This document shows, one piece after another, positions 46,701-57,763 of a stretch of DNA of 64,000 bases. Source of the DNA: Yamagishiella unicocca (lineage: Eukaryota > Chlorophyta > Chlorophyceae > Chlamydomonadales > Volvocaceae); assembly GCA_003116995.1 (NCBI GenBank), contig BDSL01000059.1, positions 1 through 64,000 of the forward strand. Direction: 5' to 3'. The position numbers and the translations under genes were made by a program. Numbering within the stretch: position 1 is the first letter of the stretch; the number at the start of each line of letters is the position of its first letter. The notes under the pieces are model-generated. The model was not told where the DNA came from. It saw nothing but the letters and a program-made list of their open reading frames with translations, and ran no database searches.

Positions 46701-49207
46701 AAGGCGATCGGTGGGAGAGCTGTGCTTTTAGAGAGGAATATACTGCAAGGCAACAAGCAACAGGAGCGGCGTGATGCGCGACGAGGCGTATGATGCGCAT
46801 CCCAAACCCCCCATAGAGGCTCCCTCTCGCTCCTTCGTGGCACCGCTACCTCGCGCCCCGCCCAAACTCCCGCCAGGGTTTACCCGTACCTACCTGCACG
46901 CCCCCACGTCCAGATGGGTCAGGTTGGACAGGCGGTTACCGTACTCGGCCAGCAGCCCCTGCAGGACGGTTAGGACGGCGGCTCGTGTTCATCCAAGGCG
47001 ACGAATAGTATTCTCCATATGCTCCACCCAAGGGCGCAAAGGTCTGAGGCATGTGTACTGGCTGTCGGAGAACAGCGGCCAGGCAGGAGGGCCGCGGAAC
47101 AGCGGGCACCCACCTGCGCCCTCTCTGTCCACCGGAAGCTCAGCGACAAGCTGCGCCCGGGACGCACCGCACATAGCGCCCGCCGGCTGGCTGCTCCCGT
47201 CGGCGCCTGGCGTAAAACACATGGGGAACGGCAGCGGAGGGCGAAGTTGACGAAAGGGGCGCAACATTAGGCGTGGGGACAGCTCCTCCGTGGGAGGGAT
47301 CCCGCATCGGGTAGCAGCACCTCACGCGGGCCACGACGTGGGGCTAGCCTTCCGGACGCTACATCGGTAAACGGCGCCCTCCACAAGGCACCCCAGGCCC
47401 CGCCAGACCTGGTCAAGCGCCAGGTCCAGTTCCGCCAGCGCCGACAGCCGCTCCAAGCAGGCCAGCTCGTAGCCACTGTCTGAATCGAGCGACGTGATGG
47501 CAAGGCGGGCCAGGCGGGGCAGGCCCAGGGACAGCGTGGCCAGTCCCGCGCTGGTGAGCCTGGGGGCAAAAAGGGGAGGGCCGGGTGTGGTTCCCGGAAA
47601 CGTTGCGCAGGCGCTTGTTGTTTGATGCAAATGGAAACCGACCCACATCAAGGACATAAACAAGCAGCAGACCCACATCGATGAAATGAATAAGCGACCG
47701 GAACCATTCGGCGCAGGTAATGGAAATGCTTGAGGATGGGAGTTGGCGAGGTCTGAGGGCCGGAGGAGCGTGGATGAGGGACCACACGAAGCCCCACTCC
47801 TCTCGCAATCAACCAGCCACCAGCTACGGCCTCAGCGGCTCTCACCTGTGCGCCCGGAACTCAAGTGCCTCCAGGGAGGAGCATGCCGCAAGCAAGCTCA
47901 TCTCCTCATCGCCCAGGCCATGCTGCACCGCCGGGAGAAGGGTCAGCGACCGCAGCTGGCTGCTGCTGCTGCTACCCGCAGTCACGCCACTGGCCGCGGC
48001 GGCAGCGGCGCCGGTGGCCAGCCCGGTCAGCAGCTTTGCGGCAGCGTCGCGAGTCAGGCAGCCGCCAACGATTGACAGCGAGGTGAGCTGGTGCATGGCG
48101 CCGATGGCGGCGGCGGCCGCGGAGGGCAGGTCGCAGCCGTCCCGCATGTGGAGCTTGAGCTCCTGTTGCAAACAGAAAGCACAGTCATTCATCCAAATAT
48201 CAAATGCTGTCAACCCAAATCAACGCAGCCACCGAACCCCTGAGTTACGGAACCTCCACCACCATTTATTTCTCTAATTCCCCGTTGAACGCAGGGCTGC
48301 TCACCGACACGCCCTTCAGCTGCTGTACCAGCGCGATGTTCTGGAAAAGCATGGCGTCAGATATGTTGGTGTTGACGTGAATGACGCAGCGCTGGAGGTG
48401 GCGGATCAGGCTCTGCAGCTTTTCGACCTTCGCGCGCCACATCGCGGGATCGCTATGCATGTCGACCTCCATGCTGGTCAAGCCTGTTCACGTAGGAAGA
48501 GGGAAGCTGTCAGATTTATCCCCAGTTGCAAGGATGAGCACGTTGTTAGCCAGCTGGTATGCATCGCTTTAGATGAAAGCAGAACCGGTGCAGGGGGAGG
48601 CTTGAGCAGCTAGGCATCATGCTGGGGCGATGGTGTTCGGGGCCCGGGAGGCGGGAAAGCCCTGCTCGGGGGCAACAGTTGATTGCCCGCCCGACCATCC
48701 CTCTGCCTTTAGGTGCACAAAGCACGAGACAGTCCAATACAACGTTATGGAGCCACTCCTAACTGTTTAGCAGGCTTGCTTGCGCACTTCGACCATGCAT
48801 TTACCTGTGGCAATGCTCGCGTTCCAGGACTTGCAAACCAACGCGGCATTGTGGAGATGGGCGCCCTCAGAAATTTTAGACCCAATCATCTGCAATTCAT
48901 TGCAGCAACAGCATATGACCGGTGCGGGCGCCTTAATTCTTCGCGTAACTTCGCAAGCCCTAACACCGTCTCATGACGCCAAATTGGCTGTATCAATCTA
49001 CAAAGCGTTCTTGAGGCCCCAGGCCATAGGTGCGAACCGATTTTGCCGGAAGGGATGGTACCGAAGGGATGCCGTTGTCTTTCCACTCTGTCCCAATCGA
49101 CCCACCTCGAGCAGCTCAGGAGGCAAGAAAGACCAGTTCTCTCCCAGGAACTCTGGCACGGTGTCGAGCGACAGGTCGCACAAGGCCAAACCACGCTCCG
49201 CTTCCAT
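43760..49207 (-). CDS. F-box / leucine-rich-repeat protein, 12 exons
   Basis: Probable substrate receptor of an SCF ubiquitin ligase. Exons: 49207-49106, 48889-48805, 48483-48305, 48162-47846, 47559-47409, 46958-46894, 46676-46502, 46210-46081, 45913-45481, 45066-44733, 44406-44215, 43822-43760; phases agree, 741 codons. The F-box spans exons 1-2 (LPPELLEMIGSKI, then LVCKSWNASI). Leucine-rich repeats follow, for example LTSLSIVGGCL, LRSLTLLPA, LARLAITSLD, LAELDLALD, LTHLDVGAC, LRELRMAVYSN, LRSLRLAL, LHSLELNNLLLDL, LRSLRLVGVVG and LRHLYLSC. A Gln-rich insertion (about residues 423-438) interrupts the repeats. The first two exons were joined by phase and F-box fit; the last small exon is joined by phase and a plausible Leu-rich continuation, and the alternative is a stop at 44152 by reading through. 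The target is unknown. Confidence 0.85.
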
Positions 49208-49914
49208 TCGTGAGTTGACGTCCCTCTGGGTCGGCGTACAGCCAAGTATTCAGAACAAGGGGCAAATTTAAGTCGTTTTCGATTTAGGGTATCAAGACAA
49301 TGGGGACTCTCGGGCGCTTAGGTTTGTGTTAATCTCTACTGAACAGGATGTAGTACGCTGGACAGATGAAGGGCATTGCGTAGGTAGGATTAACTATACA
49401 CGGCAAATCCAAAGTACAGCTGAAAATGCAATGCGCATGCATGAAGCATGAGCCCCATTTGGGCAACGACTGCGAGTAACTTCCAACCTGCGGCCTAACA
49501 GAAGCTCGTATCTCTTTTGAAACCGGCCCACGTCAGAGTCAGACGGGGTTCATGGACATCATATGCTTCCTAGTTCCCAATGCCCTTTACGAAATGTAAG
49601 GCGTCTTTATGCCAACCCTGAGACCAGGTTCTGGACTGTTCGGAGCCCATGGTCTCAGAACTAGGCTGAGACCAGATCTGGAGCTAGAGTAGACATGTCT
49701 TACAGGTACGAAGTTAAGCGGATGCGCGCGCAAAGCTCTCAAAGTTTGTTTTCTTCCTTACCTCCCAGAAGTAGCACAAAATTGGCACATACATCCCTGA
49801 AGAGGGACGCCCCACCAATTTCCTCCTGCCCACGCGCTACCACCTTGAAACAGGGTCTGAGGTTCCTTGGCGGAGAACATGCCACAAAAACCTCATGTTA
49901 TGCCCCCAATTAAC

Positions 49915-50250
49915 TTGCGCACCTAACCCCAACTACCCCATGCTTGCAACTCCCCCAACAAATATTCACCTCCCTGGGCACCCCTATTTTTCACAGGTTC
50001 AGAGGTTCCTCAGGTCGCGTTGCAGCAAAACACCGCCTCGTCCTGGTACAACACCTGGCGGACGGAGTTGGGGCAGGTGGCAAGGGAGAGGCGAGGTGGC
50101 AGGTGGCGGGAGGGGGCGGAAAGGAAAGAGGGGCGATGCCATTTGACATAGCCTCTCACCGCTCCCACCGTTCGCTGTACTCACCTCCTCTCCATCTTGC
50201 CGCCCTCCCAATACCCAGGCTGTCCCCGTCGCCCTCGCCGCCCCGCTCCG
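49915..50250. pseudogene. Chimeric duplicate of EF-P locus fragments
   Basis: Positions 50036-50250 closely match 56268-56478, which is the 5' end of EF-P exon 4 plus most of its intron 3 (shared CGTCCTGGTACAACACCTGG and GCGATGCCATTTGACATAGC). Positions 49915-50035 instead resemble 55247-55370, downstream of EF-P. In EF-P these two parts are about 0.9 kb apart; here they are adjacent. The fragment is too short to encode anything. Confidence 0.65.
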
Positions 50251-50469
50251 CCCATGCACATGCGGGCACGCACACTGAACCCACTGTAACCGATACAACA
50301 AGCTCAGTGAATCGACCGCTGTCTGCCTCGCACCTCCCGCCACCAAACCCCACAGTCAGCCTCAACAGCCTCGTTCACATAACTGCTGGCGCACCGATTT
50401 AGGATTGAATAATTGGCACATACATTCACTCTACATCGCTCGCCCACCACTTCGCACGCCAGCTGCTAC

Positions 50470-50860
50470 CGCTCTTGGCTAGCCCCCCTCGCGCAGGCCG
50501 CCCTTCGTCCGTGGCTTCCTCTTGGCGGCAATGGGCACCAGGGCTCCTCCTCCATCGCTGGAGGCCTCCTCCCCGTCCCCCTCATGCTCCGTCCCCGATC
50601 CGGCCTCATCCCACCTCCTCTCCATCTAAAGAGCCAGCGCCGCCCTCCCTCTGCCTCTTCCGCCGCCACTGCTGCGGGTCAATGATCTGGCGCGCAATGC
50701 TTTCAGCAAGGCGTAACATTGGCTTGTCTATAAGTAGGTTACAAGGAAAGCGCAGTCCTTGGCAACCCTGGCCTGCGCGGATCTGTTTTAGTGGTGCCGT
50801 ACGAATGGGGAGCCAACAGCGGAACGAGCCATCTGCGCATGGGCTGGATCCCACTTCCTG
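50470..50860 (-). pseudogene. Orphan exon-like coding segment, unrecognised
   Basis: On the minus strand a pyrimidine-rich acceptor at about 50734 precedes a coding-looking stretch with MLRLAESIARQIIDPQQW and a basic tail (RRKRQRE). One base out of frame, it is followed by an acidic then basic segment ending ALVPIAAKRKPRTKGGLRE and a stop at about 50475. The residue bias looks genuine, but the frame change and missing upstream exons suggest a remnant of a longer gene. I cannot name the family. Confidence 0.35.
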
Positions 50861-51016
50861 GCTGGATTTCGGGTTCGAAGTCAGTTCTTTTCTTTTTTAG
50901 CATCACTTTCCTCTAGCTCTTCATCTTGAGTATCACTTTTCTCTAGCTCTCAGAAGTTTCGTTCCAGGCCGCTGCCGCAGCGACCGCTGTTACAGTAGGG
51001 AGTGAGTCGCAGAGCT

Positions 51017-54000
51017 ATGGCAGATGAGTTGGAGCAGGTTCGGCAGAACTTTAGGAAGGTTCAGCATGAAACTGAGGAGGTGCAAGCCGCCATCGCGGCG
51101 GTCGAGGTGGGCCTGAAGGACGCCCGGACCAAGGAGCGAGATCGGCTGGTCAAGACGGAGGAGCAGCTACGCGCGAGGAAATTGCAGCTTCTCGCGAAGG
51201 AGGTGGAGCTGCTGAGGAAGGAGAACCTGCTGCTGGAGGCGCAGGCCAGGAGTGAGTCGGATGGCACACAACGTCTTCGGGACTGTGGGACCTGACAAGC
51301 TGCGGACCAGCGACCCGCCGTTTCGCTGCCATTGGGCTCGTCTGTTAACATGCCGATCCCGTTGCCATCCGCGCACGGGTTGCATCTGGGCCTCGGTGGG
51401 CTTCAGCTGAGGCTGCTTGCGCGAGCACGTGGCTGTGGTGCGTTCACGTTGCCCGCAACTGGGCCCCTCTACCCCCGCCTGCCCTTCGCTTTCTTTCCGC
51501 AGGCGCGGCGGCTGGCTCTGGCATCGCGGCAGCTGCCGGTGAGCCTTGCTTGCTCCTGTCGCGTCTACTTGTCCACTTGTGGCCGTCACTCTCTCTGGCG
51601 CGAGGTCCGCTGTGCGGTTCAGTCAGCTCATCGGGATGCTGCCTGCCTGCTGCCCGTAGGACAGGCTGCAGCCAGCAACGTACAAGCTGCCCGTGTCGTC
51701 GTGAAGGGCACCCCCAGCTCGTTGGCCGAAGCCAAGGCGGCCGAGCCATACCTGCCAGATATGTTCCGTCCGTCGTCATACAAGAACGTGGCGTTCTTCG
51801 GGAACCGCCCCTGCGCTGTGCCGTTGTCGGTGGCCCTACCGCTGCTGCTGCTGGCCCCGGAGTTTGGGCCTGTGCACGAGGCCGCATATGGCAACAACCG
51901 GCGCGACACTGTACCAGCGCAGATGCTCGAGGTATGCAAGGCAGATAGGGGTAGCAAGGGGAGTCTTTTAGACTGGTAGGAAGAAAAAAGCATGAGACAA
52001 GAGGAAAAAAGCAAGAGAGAAGGATGGAAGACGAATGACAGGAAGTAAGGAAGCCCCATCAGTGGTACCCAGACGTGTTTTCCAGATGGTCGCCAGCGGT
52101 GGTTACGTAGGATAAAGCGTCGTATGCACACCGTGCCAAAGGTCACTCCTGCGAGGACAAGCCCCAGCGGCGTAGTATCATTGCGGCTGTGAGTTTGGCT
52201 CCCAGACATGCATGCATGTACCCAGTCCCGCTACCAGGCATGCCGGGCTACAAATGAGCATCCCCGCTCTGCCAAGCATGCACAGCACTGATTTATGCTG
52301 CTGGTGCTGGTGCCATTCCCAATGCTCACTGCGTGACAACCTGCTTTCAGGTTGTATGATTACATATTCCGTATATGTGATAGGAATACAAAATTTGAAT
52401 CGCGTCGCGATATGGACCCGAACTCGAGCTTGCGGTGTATGTGTGCAAGCAGGCCGCAGAGGAGCTGTGTAGCACCATGTGCATAGTGTACGAAGATGAG
52501 AAGGAGCGCCAGAGAGATTTCATACGGTGGCACAACGGCCGGTTCTCGTTGCGGCTCGAGGTGCCGCGGCGATCGTCAGAGTCCCAGAACGACGGCCACG
52601 TCGTGGTGACGGCCGGGCCTGGTTCCTTCACCCTGGCGATCCTGGGGGTCAAGAACGAGCTAGGATCCTCGGGCGACCCCTACTTCCAAGCTCAACGGCA
52701 CTACCAGCTGGCCTACGGAGATGGTCAGCGCTGGGACACCGATCCCGTGGTCCGCGCCAGCTGCGCCCCCGCGTTCTTTCTGGACCTGGCGGGTCCCAAC
52801 CTGGCCATCCACGGCGTGGCGCACAAGGGCGGCAACGTGGTGATATGCGAGCCCCTCACGCCCCGGCTGATGCTGCTGCCGCTGGGCTCGCGGCAGCCGC
52901 ACCACGTAGAGCAGCTTGCGCGGGTGCTGGAGGCATATGGGTTGGGGGTCAGCGCGCTGCACGAACGCATCATGCAGATGGTGGATGCTGCTGACAAGGG
53001 CAGCACAGGCAGCCAGGGGCAGAGCTCTGGATCGGAGCACCCGGAACCGGACAGCACGGGTGACGAGGTGCGGGCGCCCAGCAGCCCGCACCGATGTGCA
53101 AACCCCACGGATGTGCACTTGGCCGCCCAGCAGCAGCAGCGACACCTCGTTCCATACCCCCTGCTTGGCGGCCAGCCCTACAGCAACGTGGAGTGGCTGC
53201 ACCAGCCGGAGGCGGACAACAACACCAAGCCGCTGTTTACATGCGACCATGTGACGCATGGGAAAGTCGTGGTCAAGTTCACACTGCACGACTACCCCGC
53301 GGAGGTGAGTGTGGTCTGGAGCTGGAAGCGTTTGACGATGGTGTCAACGGTGCAGCTGGTTTGGCACGTTGGGATTGACGTTACTGTGGAAATTTGCTGT
53401 GCGAGGGACTTCAGAAGTGTGGTGGGGTGAAAGTGTACCCCATCCGTGCAAAACGGGCGGCTGGATGGATGTGTTGCAAAGTTTAGCACCCCCCCTCGAT
53501 CATCCCACGTTCCACTTCTCTCCTCGGCCCCCGGTCTCCGGTTTTGGCATGCACCGTCTTGTCTCTTATGTTTCTGCTACCGAGTCCACGAGTGTCACAT
53601 GCACTATTTCCCGGGCTGCTTCTGTGCCGTGTCCACCCCATGCGCACGACCCTATCCAGATCCACCACGCGTGGGCCGGTGCCGCACTGGCGCCCCGATT
53701 GTTTGACGTCGTGCGGCTGCCCGGCGGCTGGCGCATGGTGGTCATGGAGCACTTGCGCAAGGAGGACGGCTGGGACACACTGGACCAGCTATCAGAACCC
53801 GATCGGGTTAGCCTGCGGAAGGCGGTGGCCACAGCACTTGAAGCGGCGCACAAGGTGCCAGTGCTGCCCCCACGTCCACCCCACCCACCCGCCGGGCAGC
53901 TGCTGCCGCAGCCGGAGGTTGGCGATGCAGGCGGTGAGCCCAGTGCAGGCGGTGAGCCCAGTGCAGGCGCCAAGCGGCAGCGGCACGAGCAGGAAGTGCA

Positions 54001-54232
54001 GCAGGCGGAGGCGCAACACCTGCCGGCTGTGCACGGTGACGTGCGCCCGCCGAACGTGGCTGTGCAGCTGCGCACGGGCAAGATCAAGTTCTTGGACCTG
54101 GACTGGGCGGGGCTACAGGGCGTGCAACGCTACCCGCTCCGCATGAACATGTACATTGACTGGCACAAGTCCGTGGGGCCCGGCAAGGCCATGCACACAG
54201 AGCACGACCTCTTCATGGCGGGGCAGCTGTGA
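51017..54232 (+). CDS. Coiled-coil protein with atypical kinase-like C-terminal domain (Crinkler-kinase-like)
   Basis: Exons: 51017-51251, 51503-51538, 51660-51931, 52453-53304, 53660-54232; phases agree, 655 codons. Residues 1-80 are a strongly charged heptad coiled coil (VRQNFRKVQHETEEVQAA). A central domain (about 180-350) contains VKNELG with DPYFQAQRHYQ, then FFLDLAGPNLAIHG, a layout I associate with kinase-like proteins related to fungal/oomycete Crinklers. In the C-terminal part, KVVVKF could supply the ATP-binding Lys, HGDVRPPNVAV matches the catalytic loop, and FLDLDWAG replaces the usual DFG, followed by RYPLRMN and WH. Activity is plausible but unproven. The acceptor at 52453 lacks a good pyrimidine tract and is the weakest join. 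Function unknown. Confidence 0.75.
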
Positions 54233-55664
54233 GAGGAGCGCAGCCATGGGAGGCGCGCAAGCATGAGGGCTGTGGCTATGAGGCCGTGAGCTGCATGCAC
54301 ACGACTAGGGCGCTGCCTAGCTCAGCTCGCCCCGTGCTTGGGTGGGCATGGCGGGTGGTTGGGTGCGATGCCAAGCGTGCGCATGCCGTGCGCTACGGAA
54401 AAGGCAGCCTTGTGTGGATTTGCACTAGCAGCCTTGTGTGGATTTTCTAGGTGGCTTTGTGTGGATTTCTAGGTGGCCTTATGTGGATTTTCTAGGTGGC
54501 CTGCGGCCAGCAGCTCGGACACCGACCTCAGCGACCCCCGCACGTAATCATCCGCACCTCCAGCCAGTCATACACTGGCTTGGTTACGTGGGGGGGGGTC
54601 GCTGAGGTCGGTCTCCGAGCTGCTGGTTTAAGGCCACCTGGAGCCGGTCGTGTCTCTCACTGCAACAAGCTGGGCCACGGAAGGTGAGGCGTCCTTCCGT
54701 CGGGTGCCGCTGCACGGTGCCGTTGGACGCCACTGTCGGCGCAGTCATTGGCAGGAGCAGTGTTGGTGCGTGAATGGCCCTTAACGATTTGAAACCACAT
54801 TTGATGCTCCTTCATGATAGTGACGTCTTTCATATGTGATGTATTTTACATGAGCCTCCAACTGACCGGTCATGGCGGTGCGTGGTTGGGTGAGGGTCTG
54901 CGTCAGGTGGCAAAGGTGTTCGCCCCATTTATTCAGGCAGTGTTGAAGTTTTGGAGTATGCAACCTCGTTGACTTGCCATACAGCAAATGCCCTGTCTGC
55001 ATGACCCGGTACTTGGCATATGTAAACCCACCGACCCCTGCCGCATATGCGCATTTCTCGCACTCCCTGGTTATCGCTGGCAATGGCGGCGATGGACGTT
55101 CGATAGTGCCACAAACATAGTAGTAAGAGGGACGGGCTCGATCGTAAACAAGGGTGGTAAAACTGAATGCCACAAAAACTGAATGCCACAAAAATTGAAT
55201 GGTATGCTCGTACCCGTAAACAATGGTATGCCCGTACCCTTGCCTACATAAACCCAACTACCCCATGCACAGCAGCCGCTTGCAACTGCCCCAACACATA
55301 TCCTCAACACAGGGCACCCCTGTCTTTCACAGGTAAACCAGGTTCCCTGGGGCCGCGTCGCCGGCAGAACACCGCGTACCAGCCGCGGGGCGCCATCGCC
55401 ACAAGAAACGTCAACGAACATGCACAGCCACCAGCCCAGCGCCAAGACTATCACTGCTGCCATCCAAGCCGCTACGTCTTAGCGACCCACTACGTCTCAA
55501 CGACAGGAAAATCTTCTGGCAATCCGCCACCTTGCACACAAGCACGCGCCCACCGCGTTAGAGGCCCAGGTGCAGTAATGGAACATCTGAGACGCGCACA
55601 CCCCGCCTATCAGTCCCCCACATAATCACCAGGCCACAACAACCCACCCACCCCCCTGCCCCGC
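54233..55664. other. Intergenic between converging kinase-like and EF-P genes
   Basis: No gene seen. About 54405-54505 has four imperfect copies of a 25-bp GTGTGGATTTTCTAGGTGG-like unit, followed by a long hairpin described separately. Positions 55247-55370 resemble 49915-50035. The rest shows short ORFs without similarity. Confidence 0.55.
54495..54639. repeat. Long imperfect hairpin (inverted repeat)
   Basis: The left arm at 54495-54547 (containing CAGCAGCTCGGACACCGACC) pairs with the reverse complement of 54583-54639. The short middle again contains AGCCAGT and ACTGGCT, so nearly the whole 145 bp can fold on itself. It may be a MITE-like element or a structured transcript end. Confidence 0.8.
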
Positions 55665-57563
55665 TCACGCCTTGGTCATGTACGACGCGTCCTCCGTACG
55701 AACCACGATAACGTCCCCCGTGCGTACGAACGCGGGCGCCATGACGCTGATGCCGCCCTCCACCACCACATGCCGCGCGGACGAGCCATCATCCTTCACC
55801 ACGGCTGCAGGCGCATCCAGCACACGCACCGCCAGCTTGTACGGCACCTGAGCTGCGCGGCGGCGGCATTAAAGTGGCAATGGCGCATAGTAACGCGCGG
55901 TTAATATTAATGGCCCGGGACGGCGCGGGAAGGCAGGGCGTGCGGCGGTCAGGGTAGCGGGCGGATGGACGTTCGCTGGCGGCGTCGTTTGTCAGCAAGG
56001 TTCCTATTCAAACGTCAACAGGGAGGAAAAAGGAGCAAGCAGTCGCGAGGGAGGGGCCTACAGCCCAGAGGCAGCTTGGTGGCCCCCGAACCCTCGCGCC
56101 GCGACCCGACCCTCCCTCCTACCCGCTACAGGCTCGCCCTGGAAATAGCTGACCGACACCACCAGCTCCGGAGCCCCCAGCCAGCGGCGTCCGTCGCCGA
56201 AGAGCACCGGTGCCAGTACGGCCTGCTCGTACGACGCGCCGTCCATCACGTGCACGTTTCCTGCCTCGTCCTGGTACAACACCTGGCGGCCGGGGTTGGA
56301 GCAGGCGGCAAGGGAGGTGGCATGTGGCGGGAGGGGGCGGGGAGGAAAGAGCGGCGATGCCATTTGACATAGCCTGTCGCCGCTCCCACCGTTCGCTGCA
56401 CTCACCTCCTCTCCATCTTGCCGCCCTCCCAATACCCAGACTGTCCCCGTCGCCCTCGCCGCCCCGCTCCGCCCAAACCCGCACCTGGAGTTCTTTGCTC
56501 TCCACGTCCGCCAGCTCCACCTGCAGGCATAGGGCCCACGAGTCAGCCTTCAGGGCCTTACATCTTACACCCCCGGACGGTCTGCTGCTTCATGCCTCCA
56601 GGCCAATCCTTGAAGTCCTAGCGCGCCTTCTCTGAACTGACCCACACCAACTGACCCACGTGATCTGATGCACGTTATCTGACCCACGTGGACTGACCCA
56701 CATAGTTCCCCCTTCATCGGCCCACAGAGATACAGAAGCCTCGCCTGCGGCTGCCCTGCCCGAAGCTAATTACAGGAGCTCAAGCCACACATGCCTAGAA
56801 TGGCCTAGCAAATCCAGGCGATTGAGAAATAGCAGCAGCCGGACCGTGTAGGACGGCCGTGTCGCCAGGCAGGGGGCGCCCGAGCCCGTACCAGATCGCC
56901 CCACCCAGCTGCTCCAATCCCGCGGCCTTCGTAGGGTTGATACGGCGCCGCCTACTACCACGACAGCCACCCCAGGTTAACATCGCAACCGCCCAAACCC
57001 CGGCGACCCAGACGCCTTATCGTGCCTGATCGTCCAACCGCATCTTGTCCGATGTCCTTGCGCCTGTCGCCAGGTCAACCAAGTCCAGGGACACGAAGCC
57101 GGCTGCACGGGCCTGGCCGTGCATCCAGTGGAAGCGCACCACGCGGAAGGGGCGACCATCGCGCTGCACCAGGTCGCCCGCCCGGATCTGTGGGCGCATG
57201 TGCGGGTGGTTGAGAGGTGGTGATGATGAAGGGAAAAGGGAGGGATAGGGACGAAGGTCGCATCGCGGCCGTGGTGACAGGAGTGGAGCAAGCAGGCAAA
57301 TCGACGTGGCCCACCGAACGGGCCCAGCTTCATAATTAGGGAGGCGATTTGCACTTTCGTCCCCGGTACGAGATTTTGAAGCCATAGGTCCGAACCTGCT
57401 GGGCCGACTTCTTTAAACCCCGTATGCCGAGCGCTGAGGCTGCAAGGAGTATTATAGATGATGATGGCCATGCTCGTGAGTCAAGCTCCAGATTACTGTG
57501 CCTCGCGGCCGAAAGTAGTGAGCGCCGGCCGTGAGCCGCGCACCAGCGCACCAACGGCAGCAT
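55665..57563 (-). CDS. Elongation factor P-like protein with probable mitochondrial presequence, 5 exons
   Basis: EF-P relieves ribosome stalling at proline-rich sequences. Exons: 57563-57396, 57187-57026, 56520-56485, 56282-56130, 55847-55665; 233 codons. The first about 50 residues are Arg/Ser/Ala-rich with little acid, as in a mitochondrial (or plastid) presequence. Domain I begins IRAGDLVQRDGRPFRVVRF. Domain II includes ADVESKELQVLYQDEAGNVH and WLGAPELVVSVSYFQGEP. Domain III ends VRTGDVIVVRTEDASYMTKA, matching the EF-P C-terminal consensus. The intron after exon 2 appears to start with GC (CAG|GCACGA), because no in-phase GT exists there. The tip loop of domain I, where EF-P carries its modified Lys or Arg, reads HWMHGQARAAGF, two residues longer than usual. 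It is divergent from SPRTN. Confidence 0.88.
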
Positions 57564-57763
57564 CCCTGCCTAGTTGCGCAATTAGTGGTATGTCGTGCAG
57601 GTCAAATCACACTGACGCCTCCAACGATGTGGGCAGCAGGCACAGCACGCCGTACGCTGCCATGTGCCACAGACCAAAATGTCTGATCGGCAGATACAGA
57701 TGATCCGTCATCAGTCACTGGATAAGTTAGTATATATTAATAGGGAGTCCTACACGCGCCGAA
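57564..57763. promoter_or_regulatory. 200-bp divergent promoter between EF-P-like and SPRTN genes
   Basis: Only 200 bp separate the two start codons. TATATATTAA at 57731-57740 lies about 24 bp before the SPRTN ATG and is a possible TATA-like element, though that spacing would leave almost no 5' UTR. Confidence 0.5.

Larger units (their letters stand above)
49208..51016. other. Divergent intergenic region between F-box/LRR gene and the kinase-like gene
   Basis: Contains the promoters of both genes plus two remnants listed separately (49915-50250 and 50470-50860). The part 49208-49900 is AT-richer and holds no gene I can support. A TGTAACCGATACAACAA variant of the recurrent motif lies near 50285. 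Confidence 0.55.
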
